From NCBI RefSeq assembly GCF_004402235.1, contig NZ_SOFS01000038.1:27951-91950 (forward strand): a stretch of DNA of 64,000 bases, in the 5' to 3' direction. A program made the translations under genes and the position numbers. Below are positions 7,856 to 18,218 of this stretch, piece after piece (within the stretch, counting starts at the first letter, position 1; every line of letters starts with the position of its first letter). Source of the DNA: Cryobacterium glucosi. GTDB lineage: Bacteria > Actinomycetota > Actinomycetes > Actinomycetales > Microbacteriaceae. The notes beneath the pieces are model-generated. The model searched no databases and was not told the DNA's origin. It saw only the letters and a program-made list of their open reading frames with translations.

Positions 7856-7892
7856 GATAAGGGTCCTCCTACATGATGGAATATGCGAAAAC

Positions 7893-9176
7893 TTACCGAT
7901 TCGATCGATTTCGCTTGAGCCGCCGAAGAGCACCTATGCCGAACAGCGTTACTAGGATAGCAAACCCCAACAGAACGAGAAGCGGAACGGTGATATAGGT
8001 CAGGGTCAGCTCGGTCGGCAGCCAGGGACTCGCGGCGGTGTCGGTCGGCAGCGGCGGGTCGCTGCTCGGCACGGCGCGGGCAACGGGTGCGGCCGTCGGC
8101 GCGGCTGTCGGGACGGTGTCGATGCGCCGATGCAGGTGAATCCAGTCCTGGAGCAGGGCCGTCGGCGTCGGAGACGTCGAGGGCGCCACGGACGCGGTGA
8201 CCGCGGCGGCCGCGTCGATCAGGCCGTTGCCGTAGACGGGGCTGGGGACGACGTGGCCGTTCGGGTTGGCGGTCGCGATCACCCGGTTCATCACCTCGGC
8301 GGCGTTGAGCTTCGGGTAGGCGGCGCGCACGAGGGCGACGAGGCCGGAGACGATCGGGGCGGAGGCGCTCGTGCCGCTCCACTGCACGTACCCGCCGTTC
8401 GGCACCACGCCGACGAGTTGTTCGCTCGGGGCGGCGACGGCGATCGTGATGCCCTGTGAGGAGGCGTCGAAGCTCGCGGTCTTGTTGCGGTCGACGCCCC
8501 CGACGGTGAGCACGCCGGGGATCGTCGCCGGGGCGCCGACCTCCGTGGTGCCGCTCCCCCGGTTTCCGGCCGCGGCCACGACGACGACGTCATGCTGGAA
8601 CGCGTACAGGAAGGCGTCGTCCCAGCTCGACGGCCAGTCCAGGGTGTTCCGGGTCAGCGACATGTTGATCACGTCGGCGCCGTGGTCGACGGCCCAGCGG
8701 ATGCCTGCCGCGATCTGGTCGTCGTTGCTGAGCTTTGCGCCGCTGCTCCCGAACGCGACCGACACCGCGAGAATGGACGCCTCGGGTGCCACGCCGATGA
8801 CTCCTGTCCCGTCCGCGGAACCGCGGCCGGCCATCAGGGAGGCGACCAGGGTGCCGTGCTCGCTGCCGTCCCCCACGGGGGTCTGGCCGTTACTCGAGCC
8901 CAGGCCCGAGACATCCGTGCCACCGACGACGGCGCCGGCGAGTTCGGGGACGCTCGTGCTCACCCCGGTGTCGATCACGGCGACCGTCACGCCGGCGCCC
9001 TTGGTCGTCGCCCAGGCCTGCGTGAAACCGTAATCGTTGAGCCAGTACTCGAGGTCGCGCACCTGGTCGGCGTGCGCGGGTGCCGCGTCGCCGACGACGG
9101 AGGCGCCTCCCAGAACAATGGTCAGCGCCACCGCGAGCGCGGCGCCGAGGCGCCGCTGCAGCAGGGAACGGGTCAC
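7893..9176 (-). CDS. Secreted, membrane-anchored subtilisin-like serine protease (S8, mycosin-like)
   Basis: From the GTG at 9176 the protein has 427 residues. There is a signal peptide (about 1-35), then an S8 catalytic domain with Asp near 69 (AVIDTGV), His near 107 (EHGTLVAS) and Ser near 270 (GTSASAPIVSGL). A Pro/Thr-rich linker, one membrane helix and a basic tail (LRRLKRNRSNR) follow. This layout resembles the mycosins of type VII secretion systems, but no ESX gene is nearby, so the substrate is unknown. The GTG overlaps the TGA of the DUF501 gene (GTGA), which favours this start over the ATG at 9203. It is the third gene of a ftsB-DUF501-protease chain. Confidence 0.88.
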   Translation of the reverse strand: MTRSLLQRRLGAALAVALTIVLGGASVVGDAAPAHADQVRDLEYWLNDYGFTQAWATTKGAGVTVAVIDTGVSTSVPELAGAVVGGTDVSGLGSSNGQTPVGDGSEHGTLVASLMAGRGSADGTGVIGVAPEASILAVSVAFGSSGAKLSNDDQIAAGIRWAVDHGADVINMSLTRNTLDWPSSWDDAFLYAFQHDVVVVAAAGNRGSGTTEVGAPATIPGVLTVGGVDRNKTASFDASSQGITIAVAAPSEQLVGVVPNGGYVQWSGTSASAPIVSGLVALVRAAYPKLNAAEVMNRVIATANPNGHVVPSPVYGNGLIDAAAAVTASVAPSTSPTPTALLQDWIHLHRRIDTVPTAAPTAAPVARAVPSSDPPLPTDTAASPWLPTELTLTYITVPLLVLLGFAILVTLFGIGALRRLKRNRSNR

Positions 9177-9694
9177 GCGTCCGCCGCGGAATAGTCGAGG
9201 CACTCGCAGACGGCCGGGGTCCAGGCTGCCCGCGCGAGCGCGAGGTCACCGATCGGGTTGACGCCCGGGCCTGCGGCGAGCGAGTGTGCGGCGAGGGCGT
9301 GCAGACACTTGACCCGGTCGGGCATGCCGCCCGAGGAGATGCCGGCGATCTCGGGTACGTCGCCGAGCATGGCGCGATCGGCGAGGAATCCCGCGTGGGC
9401 GCGGCGGTACTGGTCGTGGACGGCCTCATCGTCGGCGAGCAGCTGGTTGAACTCGTTCATCACCTGGGTCGCCTCGAGGAAGGAGAGCGCAGCGGTCGCG
9501 GCCGGGTGGGTCAGGTAGTAGAGAGTGGGGAACGGCGTGCCGTCGCTCAGCCGGGGTGCGGTGGCGACGACGGTGGGAGCACCGCACACGCAGCGCGCCG
9601 CGATGCCGACGGCGTCGCGGGCCGGGCGGCCGAGCTGTGCGCTGACGATCTTCAGGTCGTCGGCGGTGACGGGCGCGAACGGCGGCCGGGTCAC
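9173..9694 (-). CDS. DUF501 family protein
   Basis: From the GTG at 9694 (overlapping the ftsB TGA as GTGA) the protein has 173 residues. It carries the DUF501 signature: 'LGRPARDAVGIAARCVCGAP', 'TPFPTLYYLTHP' and the Cys-containing 'PDRVKCLHALAAHSLAAGPGVNPIGD'. DUF501 proteins are found almost only in actinobacteria, typically right after ftsB and before a ppx/gppA-like gene. Here the phosphatase is absent and a subtilase follows. The conserved Cys residues suggest metal or redox chemistry; the function is unknown. Confidence 0.9.
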   Translation of the reverse strand: MTRPPFAPVTADDLKIVSAQLGRPARDAVGIAARCVCGAPTVVATAPRLSDGTPFPTLYYLTHPAATAALSFLEATQVMNEFNQLLADDEAVHDQYRRAHAGFLADRAMLGDVPEIAGISSGGMPDRVKCLHALAAHSLAAGPGVNPIGDLALARAAWTPAVCECLDYSAADA

Positions 9695-10164
9695 TGGGTG
9701 GCCTGGGGGGCGAGGCCGGCGGTCATGACGGAAGCGAACATGGACGATACCCAATCGATGTCGGTGTTCTGGATGGCCGTGGTCGCGGCGGGCGCGGCGG
9801 CAGCGGCGGCCGGCAGCGGCAGGTCGTTGATAACGAGGAAGCTCACGTCGCCCGGCAGCACATAGGACAGCCGGGCGCGGGCCTGGGTCGTGACGTAGGT
9901 GCGGTCGTTCCAGCGCTCCCGCTCGGTCTTGAGCTGGTCGACGGTGGTCTGCTGGGCAGACACGTCGGCGGTGAGCCGGCTGATTTCCTGCTGCTGCTCA
10001 CCGTAGGTGCGGAGGCCGGGGGCGAGCACGACGACCGCGAGGATGAGGATGCCCATCATCATGAGCGAGAACCCGGACAGGCGCAGGCCGCGAAGCCAGC
10101 CACTCATCGGGGTCTCGTCGAGGCCGAGCGCGACGGGCTGCCGTTCAGTGCGTTTCGCGGCCAT
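9691..10164 (-). CDS. ftsB: FtsB/DivIC septum formation initiator
   Basis: From the ATG at 10164, preceded by AAAGGAG, the protein has 157 residues. There is a short basic cytoplasmic head, one membrane helix at about 31-49, and a coiled coil at about 55-90 (EQQQEISRLTADVSAQQTTV), followed by 'RTYVTTQARARLSYVLPGD', the FtsB/DivIC signature. FtsB bridges FtsQ and FtsL in the divisome. The Ala-rich C-terminal tail (about 110-157) is variable in the family. It is the first of three genes joined by stop/start overlaps (ftsB, DUF501, subtilase) and is separated from eno by a strong terminator. Confidence 0.9.
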   Translation of the reverse strand: MAAKRTERQPVALGLDETPMSGWLRGLRLSGFSLMMMGILILAVVVLAPGLRTYGEQQQEISRLTADVSAQQTTVDQLKTERERWNDRTYVTTQARARLSYVLPGDVSFLVINDLPLPAAAAAAPAATTAIQNTDIDWVSSMFASVMTAGLAPQATQ

Positions 10165-10205
10165 GGCAACTCCTTTCGCCGGATCCTCGCCGGTTCTCAC
10201 CGGAT

Positions 10206-10255
10206 AAAAAACAGAGCTCTCGAAGCGCGGGATTCACCCCGCGCTTCGAGAGCTC
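10206..10255 (-). terminator. Rho-independent terminator of eno
   Basis: There is a perfect 18-bp stem (10214-10231 paired with 10238-10255) with a 6-nt loop, followed on the minus strand by TG and six Ts (10206-10211). It lies just after the eno stop codon. The stem is longer than most and could also work partly in the other direction. Confidence 0.93.
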
Positions 10256-10264
10256 CAGTCGAAA

Positions 10265-11629
<1,365 letters not shown>

Positions 11630-11669
11630 TCATGTAACAGTCTAGCGACGGAGGCTCCGAGCGCGGGAA

Positions 11670-12956
11670 TCAGCCCGCGAGCGGGCGGAAGTCGAGCGTC
11701 GCGGCATCCGCTGTTTCATCGGTGACGAAGGCGTACCGCCCATAGCCCGCCTCGGCGGCGCGACCGAGCAGGGCCTTGAGGTTCTTGGTGCGGTGCTCGA
11801 GCCGCACCCGCAGGCCCTCGGCGACGAGTGCGGTCTTCAGGGCGACGAGGCGGCCGGGAGCCGCGTCCTTCTCGTGAATGAGCACAACGGCGTTCTCGGC
11901 GGATGCGCCGGTGCCGCCGAGCAGGTCGACGATGCGTTCGAAGCCGATCGAGAAGCCGCACGCGGGAACGTCGACGCCGAGGAATCGGCCGATCATGCCG
12001 TCGTACCGGCCGCCGCCGCCGAGCGAGTAGCCGAGATCGGGGTGCGCGATCTCGAAGATCGTGCCGGTGTAGTAGCCCATGCCGCGCACGAGCGTCGGGT
12101 CGAAGACGAGGTCGGCGCCGGGGAGCGCGTCGCGGAGGGCGAGCAGGTCGGCGTATGCGACCGGGTCGAGCCAGGCGGGTGCTGCGGACGCATCGGGCTC
12201 GCCGGCCGAGCCGAGCAGGTCCCAGCCGGCGGAGGCGATCGAGCGGAGGGTCTCCGCGATGCCGTCGGTGGGGATGCCGAGGCCGTCGAGTTCGGTGACG
12301 ACGCCGTCGACGCCGATCTTGTCGAGCTTGTCGATCGTGATCAGGGCCCGCTCGAACAGATCCGCAGGGACCTGCCAGTACGCGAGCAGGGCGGTGAGGA
12401 TGCGGCGGTCGTTGATGCGCACCGAGCAGCCGGTGAGGCCGAGGGCGTCGAGGGCGGCCATCGTCGCCGTGATGAGTTCGATCTCGGCGAGCGGGCCCGC
12501 CTCGCCGATGATGTCGATGTCGCACTGCACGAACTGGCGGTACCGGCCCTTCTGCGGGCGTTCGGCCCGCCAGACCGGGGCGATCTGGATCGCCCGGAAC
12601 ACCGTGGGCAGGGCGGCGCGGTGCGTCGCGTAGAACCGGGCGAGCGGGACGGTGAGGTCGAAGCGGAGGCCGAGGTCGGCGAGGCCGAGCAGGTCGCCGG
12701 ACTCCGCGGCGGCGAGGGCGTCGGCAGGGGCGAGGCCGCGCTTGAGCACCGCGAAGCCGAGCTTCTCGTTGTCGCCGCCGAGGCCGGAGTGCAGCCGGGC
12801 GGAGTCTTCCATGACCGGGGTCTCGATCTCGTCGAAGCCGTGCGCGGCGAAACTGCGCCGGATCACGCCGAGCGCGTGCTCGCGACCGGCCTTCTCAGCG
12901 GGGAGGAAGTCGCGCATGCCGCGCGGCGGGGTCACCTGTGTTGCCATGGAATCCAT
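11670..12956 (-). CDS. hisS: Histidyl-tRNA synthetase
   Basis: The 428-residue class II synthetase includes 'PPRGMRDFLPAEK', motif 2 'RAERPQKGRYRQFVQCDIDI', the histidine-A motif 'YYTGTIFEI', 'YSLGGGGRYDGMIGRFLG', motif 3 'CGFSIGFERI', and a C-terminal anticodon-binding domain (about 335-428). It charges tRNA-His. An internal ATG at 12947 (MATQVTPPRG) is an equally plausible start. It lies 38 bp after mazG on the same strand. Its position between mazG and eno is a local addition to the common mfd-mazG-eno order. Confidence 0.95.
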   Translation of the reverse strand: MDSMATQVTPPRGMRDFLPAEKAGREHALGVIRRSFAAHGFDEIETPVMEDSARLHSGLGGDNEKLGFAVLKRGLAPADALAAAESGDLLGLADLGLRFDLTVPLARFYATHRAALPTVFRAIQIAPVWRAERPQKGRYRQFVQCDIDIIGEAGPLAEIELITATMAALDALGLTGCSVRINDRRILTALLAYWQVPADLFERALITIDKLDKIGVDGVVTELDGLGIPTDGIAETLRSIASAGWDLLGSAGEPDASAAPAWLDPVAYADLLALRDALPGADLVFDPTLVRGMGYYTGTIFEIAHPDLGYSLGGGGRYDGMIGRFLGVDVPACGFSIGFERIVDLLGGTGASAENAVVLIHEKDAAPGRLVALKTALVAEGLRVRLEHRTKNLKALLGRAAEAGYGRYAFVTDETADAATLDFRPLAG

Positions 12957-12994
12957 TGTCTCAGGTCGGGCCGGGCGGCCCGGCCCGGTGGCGG

Positions 12995-13762
12995 TCAGTC
13001 GTTGTCGGCGGGGAGGCCGATGATGCCGGCATCCGAGAAGTCGGTCGCGGCATCCGCTGCACCGTCGAGCCCCGCGCTGTCGAGCTCAGCGGAACGGATC
13101 TCGTCCTGGAGCCCACGCACGGCGGTGCGCAGGGCGCGTTCGGAGTCGAGGCCGCGAGCCTTCGCCGCGGAGACGATTGCGAGCAGCAGGGGGCCGAGCT
13201 CGTCCTCGCTCTCGAGCGGGAGCGGGAAGTCGGCGCCGTCCGCATCGAGCAGCCCGATCTTCTGGGCGCGCCCGAGCACCTTGTCAGCGAGGGCGAGAGC
13301 GGGCATGCCCTGCGGGATGCCGTCGAGCACGCTCGTGCGGCCGGGCTTCTCGGTGGCCTTGAAACCGTCCCAGGCCGCGGCGACGTCGTCGGCGGTCGCG
13401 AGGTCGAGGTCTCCGAAGACGTGCGGATGCCGGCCCTCGAGTTTCCGGGTGAGGCTCGCGGCGACATCCTGCAGGTCGAAGTCCTCGCCGGCGGTGTGCG
13501 CGGCGAGGTCGGCATGGAAGAGGACCTGGTAGAGCACGTCGCCGAGTTCCTCGAGGAGTTCCTCGCGGCCACCGGCCTCGATCGCCTCGACCAGCTCGTG
13601 GCTTTCCTCGAGCAGGTAGGGCACGAGGGAGGCGTGGGTCTGCTCCATGTCCCAGGGGCAGCCGCCGGGAGCGCGCAGCCGCGCGACCGTCCGGACGAGG
13701 ACGTCGATCGGGGTATCGGTCCGCGGGTCGATCGGGGCGTCGATCGGGTTGGCGTCGGTCAC
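12995..13762 (-). CDS. mazG: MazG-type nucleoside triphosphate pyrophosphohydrolase
   Basis: This 255-residue protein starts at a GTG overlapping the mfd TGA (GTGA). The MazG domain is clear: 'LRAPGGCPWDMEQTHASLVP', 'LLEESHELVEAIE' and 'ELLEELGDVLYQVLFHADLA' carry the ExxE-x12-ExxD metal sites. The second, C-terminal half (about 140-255) is partly degenerate, as in other actinobacterial MazG. The enzyme removes pyrophosphate from NTPs and clears damaged nucleotides. Coupling to mfd is conserved in actinobacteria. Confidence 0.93.
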   Translation of the reverse strand: MTDANPIDAPIDPRTDTPIDVLVRTVARLRAPGGCPWDMEQTHASLVPYLLEESHELVEAIEAGGREELLEELGDVLYQVLFHADLAAHTAGEDFDLQDVAASLTRKLEGRHPHVFGDLDLATADDVAAAWDGFKATEKPGRTSVLDGIPQGMPALALADKVLGRAQKIGLLDADGADFPLPLESEDELGPLLLAIVSAAKARGLDSERALRTAVRGLQDEIRSAELDSAGLDGAADAATDFSDAGIIGLPADND

Positions 13763-16700
13763 GACTTCCTCCTGGGGTTGGGGTGCTGCGTGGTCGTCGG
13801 TGCGGCCTTGGGTGCGGCACCCGGCGCAGCGGGCTCCTCGACGGGACGGGGGAAGATCGCGGCGAGCAGGGAGCCGGCCCAGGCGATCAGGGCGGCGTCG
13901 CCGAGCGGTTCGTCGTTGATCCGCGGCATCGGCACCATGATGGCCCCGGTTGCGACGGTGTACCGCGAGCCGGGGTACATCCGCTTCAGGCGCACCTGCA
14001 TCGAGTCGGCGAGGTCGGCAGAGGCGACCCGCAGGTTGGAGCCCATCGCGACGACCTCGCTCAGGCCGGCCTGCTGGGAGAGCCAGCGCAGCCGGGAGAC
14101 CAGGATCAGGTTCTGCACCGGTTGCGGGGGTTCGCCGTAGCGGTCGGTGAGTTCCTCGAGCACGAGGTCGATCTGGTCCCTGGCCGCGGTCGGCGAGCTC
14201 GCCGCGGAGAGCTTCTGGTAGGCCTCGAGGCGGAGGCGCTCGCTGTCGACGTAGTCCTCGGGGATGTGCGCGTCGACGGGCAGCTCGAGCCGGAGCTCGG
14301 TCTGGCCCTCTGCGACGTCGCCGCGGAAGGCGCTCACCGCCTCGCCGATCATCCGCAGGTAGAGGTCGAAACCGACCCCGGCGATGTGCCCGGCCTGTTC
14401 GCCGCCGAGCAGGTTGCCCGCCCCGCGGATCTCGAGGTCTTTCAGGGCGACCTGCATGCCGGCGCCGAGCTCGTTGTTCGCGGCGATCGTGGAGAGCCGG
14501 TCGTGGGCGATCTCGGTGAGCGGCTTGTTCTCGTCGTAGAGGAAGTATGCGTACGCGCGCTCCCGGCCGCGGCCGACCCGGCCGCGCAGCTGGTGCAGCT
14601 GGCTCAGCCCGAACTTGTCCGCCCTGTCGATGATGATGGTGTTCGCGTTGGCGATGTCGAGGCCGGTCTCGATGATCGTCGTCGAGACGAGCACGTCGAA
14701 CTTGCGCTCCCAGAAGTCGACGACGACCTGTTCGAGCTGCGCCTCGGGCAGCTGCCCGTGTGCGACGGCGATCCGGGCCTCCGGTACGAGTTCGGCGATG
14801 TGAGCGGCGATCCTGTTGATGCTCGACACCCGGTTGTGCACGACGAAGATCTGGCCTTCGCGGAGCAGCTCGCGCCGGATGGCCGCGGCGACCTGCCGGT
14901 CGGAGTACGGCCCGACGAACGTGAGGATCGGGTGCCGGTCCTCCGGCGGGGTCGCGAGGGTCGACATCTCGCGGATGCCCGTGACCGCCATCTCGAGGGT
15001 GCGCGGGATCGGCGTCGCGCTCATGGCGAGAATGTCGACGTTGGTCTTGAGCTTCTTGAGGGCGTCCTTGTGCTCGACGCCGAACCGCTGCTCCTCATCG
15101 ATGATGACGAGGCCGAGGTCCTTGAAGATGATCGACCCGGTCAGGAGCCGGTGGGTGCCGATCACCAGGTCGACCGTGCCGTCGAGGATGCCGGCGACGG
15201 TCTCCCGGGATTCCTTCTCGGTCTGGAACCGGCTCAGGGCGCGGATGTGCACGGGGAACCCGGCGAATCGCTCCTGGAAGGTCTCCATGTGCTGGCGCAC
15301 CAGCAGGGTCGTCGGCACCAGGATCGCGACCTGCTTGCCGTCCTGGATCGCCTTGAATGCTGCGCGCACGGCGACCTCGGTCTTGCCGAAGCCGACGTCG
15401 CCGGAGAGGAGCCGGTCCATCGGGATGGGCCGTTCCATGTCGGCCTTGACCTCGTCGATCGTCGTGAGCTGGTCGGGGGTCTCCGCGAACGGGAACGCCT
15501 CCTCGAGCTCGCGCTGCCAGGGCGTGTCGGGCCCGAAGGCATGGCCCTTGCTCGCCATCCGTGCCGAGTAGAGCTTGACGAGCTCGACGGCGATGTCCCG
15601 CACCGCGTGCCGGGCCTTCGACTTCGCGCTCGACCAGTCGCTGCCGCCCATCTTGCTGAGCGCGGGCGCCTCACCGCCGATGTACCGGCTGACGAGGTCG
15701 AGCTGGTCGGTGGGCACGAAGAGCTTGTCGCCGGGGTGCCCGCGCTTGGACGGCGCGTACTCGAGCACGAGGTACTCGCGCTTGGTCTTGACCGGGTTGC
15801 GGCCGCCGCTCGACACCTCGCGCTGGGTCAGTTCGACGAACCGGCCGATGCCGTGGGTCTGGTGCACGACGTGGTCGCCGGTCTTGAGCTGCAGCGGGTC
15901 GACGACGTTCTTGCGCCGGCTCGCGAGCTTCTTCACCTGGCGGGCGTCGTAGCCGACCGTGCGGCCGTAGAACTCGGACTCGCTGACGAGGGTGAGCTTC
16001 GTCTCGGCGAGCTCGAAACCGTGGTCGACGGATGCCTTCAGCAGGTACGCGATGCCGGGTTCCGGTTCTGACGGCCATTCGGTCACGATCCGGGCGGGGA
16101 GTTCGTGCTCGGCGAGCACCGCGGCGGCTCGTTCGACGAGCCCGGCACCCTGGGCGAGCACGCCGACCGTCCAGCCGTCCTTCATCCGGCTGCTGAGGTG
16201 CCCGATGGCGCCCTCGACGCTGCCCTGGAAACTGGGGACCGCCTCGCCCTCGACCCTGAGGGTGAGGAGGTCGTCGATTTCGCGGTGCTCTGGCAGGACC
16301 GGGGCATCCGTCGGGGCGGCCTGGAAGGAACTGAAAGTCCACCAGACGTGCGCGGAGGCCGGCGCGCCGGGAGCGGTGTGCGTGACCGAGTCGCGCAGCC
16401 GGCCGAGGGTGAGGAAGTCGCCGGACTCGAGGTCGATCGGGGCGTCTGCACCCGCGGTCGCTGCGCTCCAGGCCGCCCCGAGGAACTCGCGGTTCGTCTC
16501 GGCGAGGCTGATCGCCCTGCTGGCGACGCGTTCGGGCGAGACCACGGCGACGGCGGCTTCGGCGGGGAGGTAGTGCGTGATCGGCACGAGCCGGTCGACG
16601 AGGGCGGGCGCGAGGCTCTCCATGCCCTCGACAGGGATACCCTCCGCGATCTTCGCGAGGAGGCCGGCGAGGCTGGGGAACTCGTGCTGCATCTCGCGGG

Positions 16701-17451
16701 CGCGCTGCCGCACGGCGGGGCTCAGCAGCAGCTCGCGGCTCGGCGGCAGACTCACCGAGGCGACCGGTTCTGGCAGGGAGCGCTGGTCGGCGACGGAGAA
16801 GGCGCGGATCTGTTCGACCTCGTCGCCGAAGAACTCGACGCGGGACGGATGCGGGGCGATCGAGGGGAACACGTCGAGGATGCCGCCGCGCACGGCGAAC
16901 TCGCCGCGGCGGGTCACCATGTCGACGCGGGTGTACGCGAGTTCGACGAGCTGCACGGCGAGCGCGCCCAGGTCGTTGCCGCGGGCGCCGGCCGTGAGCA
17001 CGATGGGCGCGAAGTCGGTGAGGTTGTCCGCGACGGGCTGCAGGGCTGCGCGCACGGATGCGATCACGATGAGCGGGCGGCGAAGGGCCGGGTCGATCTC
17101 CTCCCACTCGCGCATCCGCCGCAGTGCGAAGAGCCGCTTGCCGACGATCTCGGCACTCGGGCTCAGCCGCTCGTGCGGGAGCGTCTCCCAGGCCGGGAAA
17201 CCGATGATCTCGGCGTCTTCGGTGAAGCAGTCGAGGTTGTCGTGCAGGTATTCGGACTCACGCCCGGTGGCGGTGATGACCAGCAGGGCCGGGGCCTTGC
17301 CGAGCCGGGCGCGCTGTTCGAGGAGCGCGGCGAGCACGGGAGCCCTGAGGCCTTCGGTGAGCGAGAAGTCGGCGTCGCGGCCCGCGCACGCGAGGGCTCG
17401 GTCGAACGTGGAGGCGCGCGAAAGTGTGGCAATTACGCCGTGGAGGGTCAC
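13759..17451 (-). CDS. mfd: Transcription-repair coupling factor
   Basis: The 1230-residue protein starts with GTG. It has an N-terminal UvrB-like module (about 1-350), an RNA-polymerase-interacting domain near 500-560 ('KTGDHVVHQTHGIGRF'), a RecG-like translocase with Walker A near 685 (GDVGFGKTEVA), DEEQ near 785, 'SATPIPRTLEMA' and 'QLRGRVGRG', and a C-terminal TRCF domain (about 1030-1150). Mfd displaces stalled RNA polymerase and recruits UvrA. The last 35 residues are Ala/Pro-rich. Upstream is a 136-bp region full of short repeats before pth. Confidence 0.97.
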   Translation of the reverse strand: MTLHGVIATLSRASTFDRALACAGRDADFSLTEGLRAPVLAALLEQRARLGKAPALLVITATGRESEYLHDNLDCFTEDAEIIGFPAWETLPHERLSPSAEIVGKRLFALRRMREWEEIDPALRRPLIVIASVRAALQPVADNLTDFAPIVLTAGARGNDLGALAVQLVELAYTRVDMVTRRGEFAVRGGILDVFPSIAPHPSRVEFFGDEVEQIRAFSVADQRSLPEPVASVSLPPSRELLLSPAVRQRAREMQHEFPSLAGLLAKIAEGIPVEGMESLAPALVDRLVPITHYLPAEAAVAVVSPERVASRAISLAETNREFLGAAWSAATAGADAPIDLESGDFLTLGRLRDSVTHTAPGAPASAHVWWTFSSFQAAPTDAPVLPEHREIDDLLTLRVEGEAVPSFQGSVEGAIGHLSSRMKDGWTVGVLAQGAGLVERAAAVLAEHELPARIVTEWPSEPEPGIAYLLKASVDHGFELAETKLTLVSESEFYGRTVGYDARQVKKLASRRKNVVDPLQLKTGDHVVHQTHGIGRFVELTQREVSSGGRNPVKTKREYLVLEYAPSKRGHPGDKLFVPTDQLDLVSRYIGGEAPALSKMGGSDWSSAKSKARHAVRDIAVELVKLYSARMASKGHAFGPDTPWQRELEEAFPFAETPDQLTTIDEVKADMERPIPMDRLLSGDVGFGKTEVAVRAAFKAIQDGKQVAILVPTTLLVRQHMETFQERFAGFPVHIRALSRFQTEKESRETVAGILDGTVDLVIGTHRLLTGSIIFKDLGLVIIDEEQRFGVEHKDALKKLKTNVDILAMSATPIPRTLEMAVTGIREMSTLATPPEDRHPILTFVGPYSDRQVAAAIRRELLREGQIFVVHNRVSSINRIAAHIAELVPEARIAVAHGQLPEAQLEQVVVDFWERKFDVLVSTTIIETGLDIANANTIIIDRADKFGLSQLHQLRGRVGRGRERAYAYFLYDENKPLTEIAHDRLSTIAANNELGAGMQVALKDLEIRGAGNLLGGEQAGHIAGVGFDLYLRMIGEAVSAFRGDVAEGQTELRLELPVDAHIPEDYVDSERLRLEAYQKLSAASSPTAARDQIDLVLEELTDRYGEPPQPVQNLILVSRLRWLSQQAGLSEVVAMGSNLRVASADLADSMQVRLKRMYPGSRYTVATGAIMVPMPRINDEPLGDAALIAWAGSLLAAIFPRPVEEPAAPGAAPKAAPTTTQHPNPRRKS

Positions 17452-17473
17452 CCGGCAATTCTACGCAGCACCG

Positions 17474-17584
17474 CCGACAGTCGCCTTTCCGGTCGACAGT
17501 CGCCGCCACACCGGTGACTCTCGACCGGAACGGCGATTCTCGCGGTCGGGACGGTCACTGTCGCGGACGGTCACTGTCGCGGGC
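17474..17584. repeat. Mosaic of short direct and inverted repeats between mfd and pth
   Basis: The 16-mer ACGGTCACTGTCGCGG occurs twice in tandem (17551-17566, 17567-17582). Its partial complement CGACAGTCGCC occurs twice on the left (about 17475-17485 and 17494-17504). Related CTCTCG/CGATTCTCGCGG words lie between. The arms could fold into several alternative hairpins in front of mfd and behind pth. Confidence 0.7.
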
Positions 17585-17587
17585 GGG

Positions 17588-18169
17588 TCAGGGCGCGTGG
17601 AACTTCTGCTGGGCGACGGTGACGCCCTCCGCCGCGATCAGCTGGATCGCATCCGCTGCGTCTTCGAGCAGGTTCGGCAGGGTCTCGCGCTCGACCTTGG
17701 AGAAGTCGTGCAACACGAAGTCGGCCGGCGCCTGGCGACCGGGCGGGCGGCCCAGGCCGAGGCGGATACGCACGAAGTCCTTCGTGCCGATGGCCGCGAT
17801 GATGTCGCGGAGCCCGTTGTGGCCCCCGTGACCGCCGCCGACCTTGATCTTGAGCGTGTCGAATGGCAGGTCGAGCTCGTCGTGCACGACGATCAGGCGA
17901 TCCGGTTCGAGCGAGTAGAACCGCAGCAGGGCGGCCACCGGTCCGCCGGACACGTTCATATAGGTGTTCGGCGTCGCGAGCACGAGCCCGGGGCCCCCGG
18001 GGAAACTGCGCCCGGAAGCAACCGTCGAGTTGGTCTTGTGGGTCTTGAAATTCGCCGACAGTCGGTCGGCGAGCACGGCGGTCACCATGTGGCCGACGTT
18101 GTGGCGGTTTCCGGCGTAGTCGGGCCCGGGGTTACCGAGCCCGACTACGAGCCAGAGATTCTCGTCCAG
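17588..18169 (-). CDS. pth: Peptidyl-tRNA hydrolase, apparent CTG start
   Basis: Pth releases tRNA from peptidyl-tRNA. The conserved N-terminus 'LWLVVGLGNPGP...AGNRHNVGH', with the catalytic Asn (N13) and His (H23), lies upstream of the first ATG (18088). The frame has an in-frame TGA at about 18193-18195, and no ATG, GTG or TTG between that stop and 18088. The only plausible initiators are CTG at 18169, placed 6 nt after AAGGAGG, or the ATT two codons earlier. From CTG the protein has 193 residues, the family norm. 'VHDELDLP' supplies the catalytic Asp. It lies 49 bp after rplY on the same strand. Confidence 0.92.
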   Translation of the reverse strand: MDENLWLVVGLGNPGPDYAGNRHNVGHMVTAVLADRLSANFKTHKTNSTVASGRSFPGGPGLVLATPNTYMNVSGGPVAALLRFYSLEPDRLIVVHDELDLPFDTLKIKVGGGHGGHNGLRDIIAAIGTKDFVRIRLGLGRPPGRQAPADFVLHDFSKVERETLPNLLEDAADAIQLIAAEGVTVAQQKFHAP

Positions 18170-18218
18170 GGAAATCCTCCTTGTTCGACGAGATCAGGCA
18201 GAAAGCGTGAAGCGAATG

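Noticed and set aside
9173..9754. Longer DUF501 protein starting at 9754
   Set aside because: It would overlap ftsB by about 60 bases, whereas the GTG at 9694 overlaps the stop as GTGA and fits the family start.
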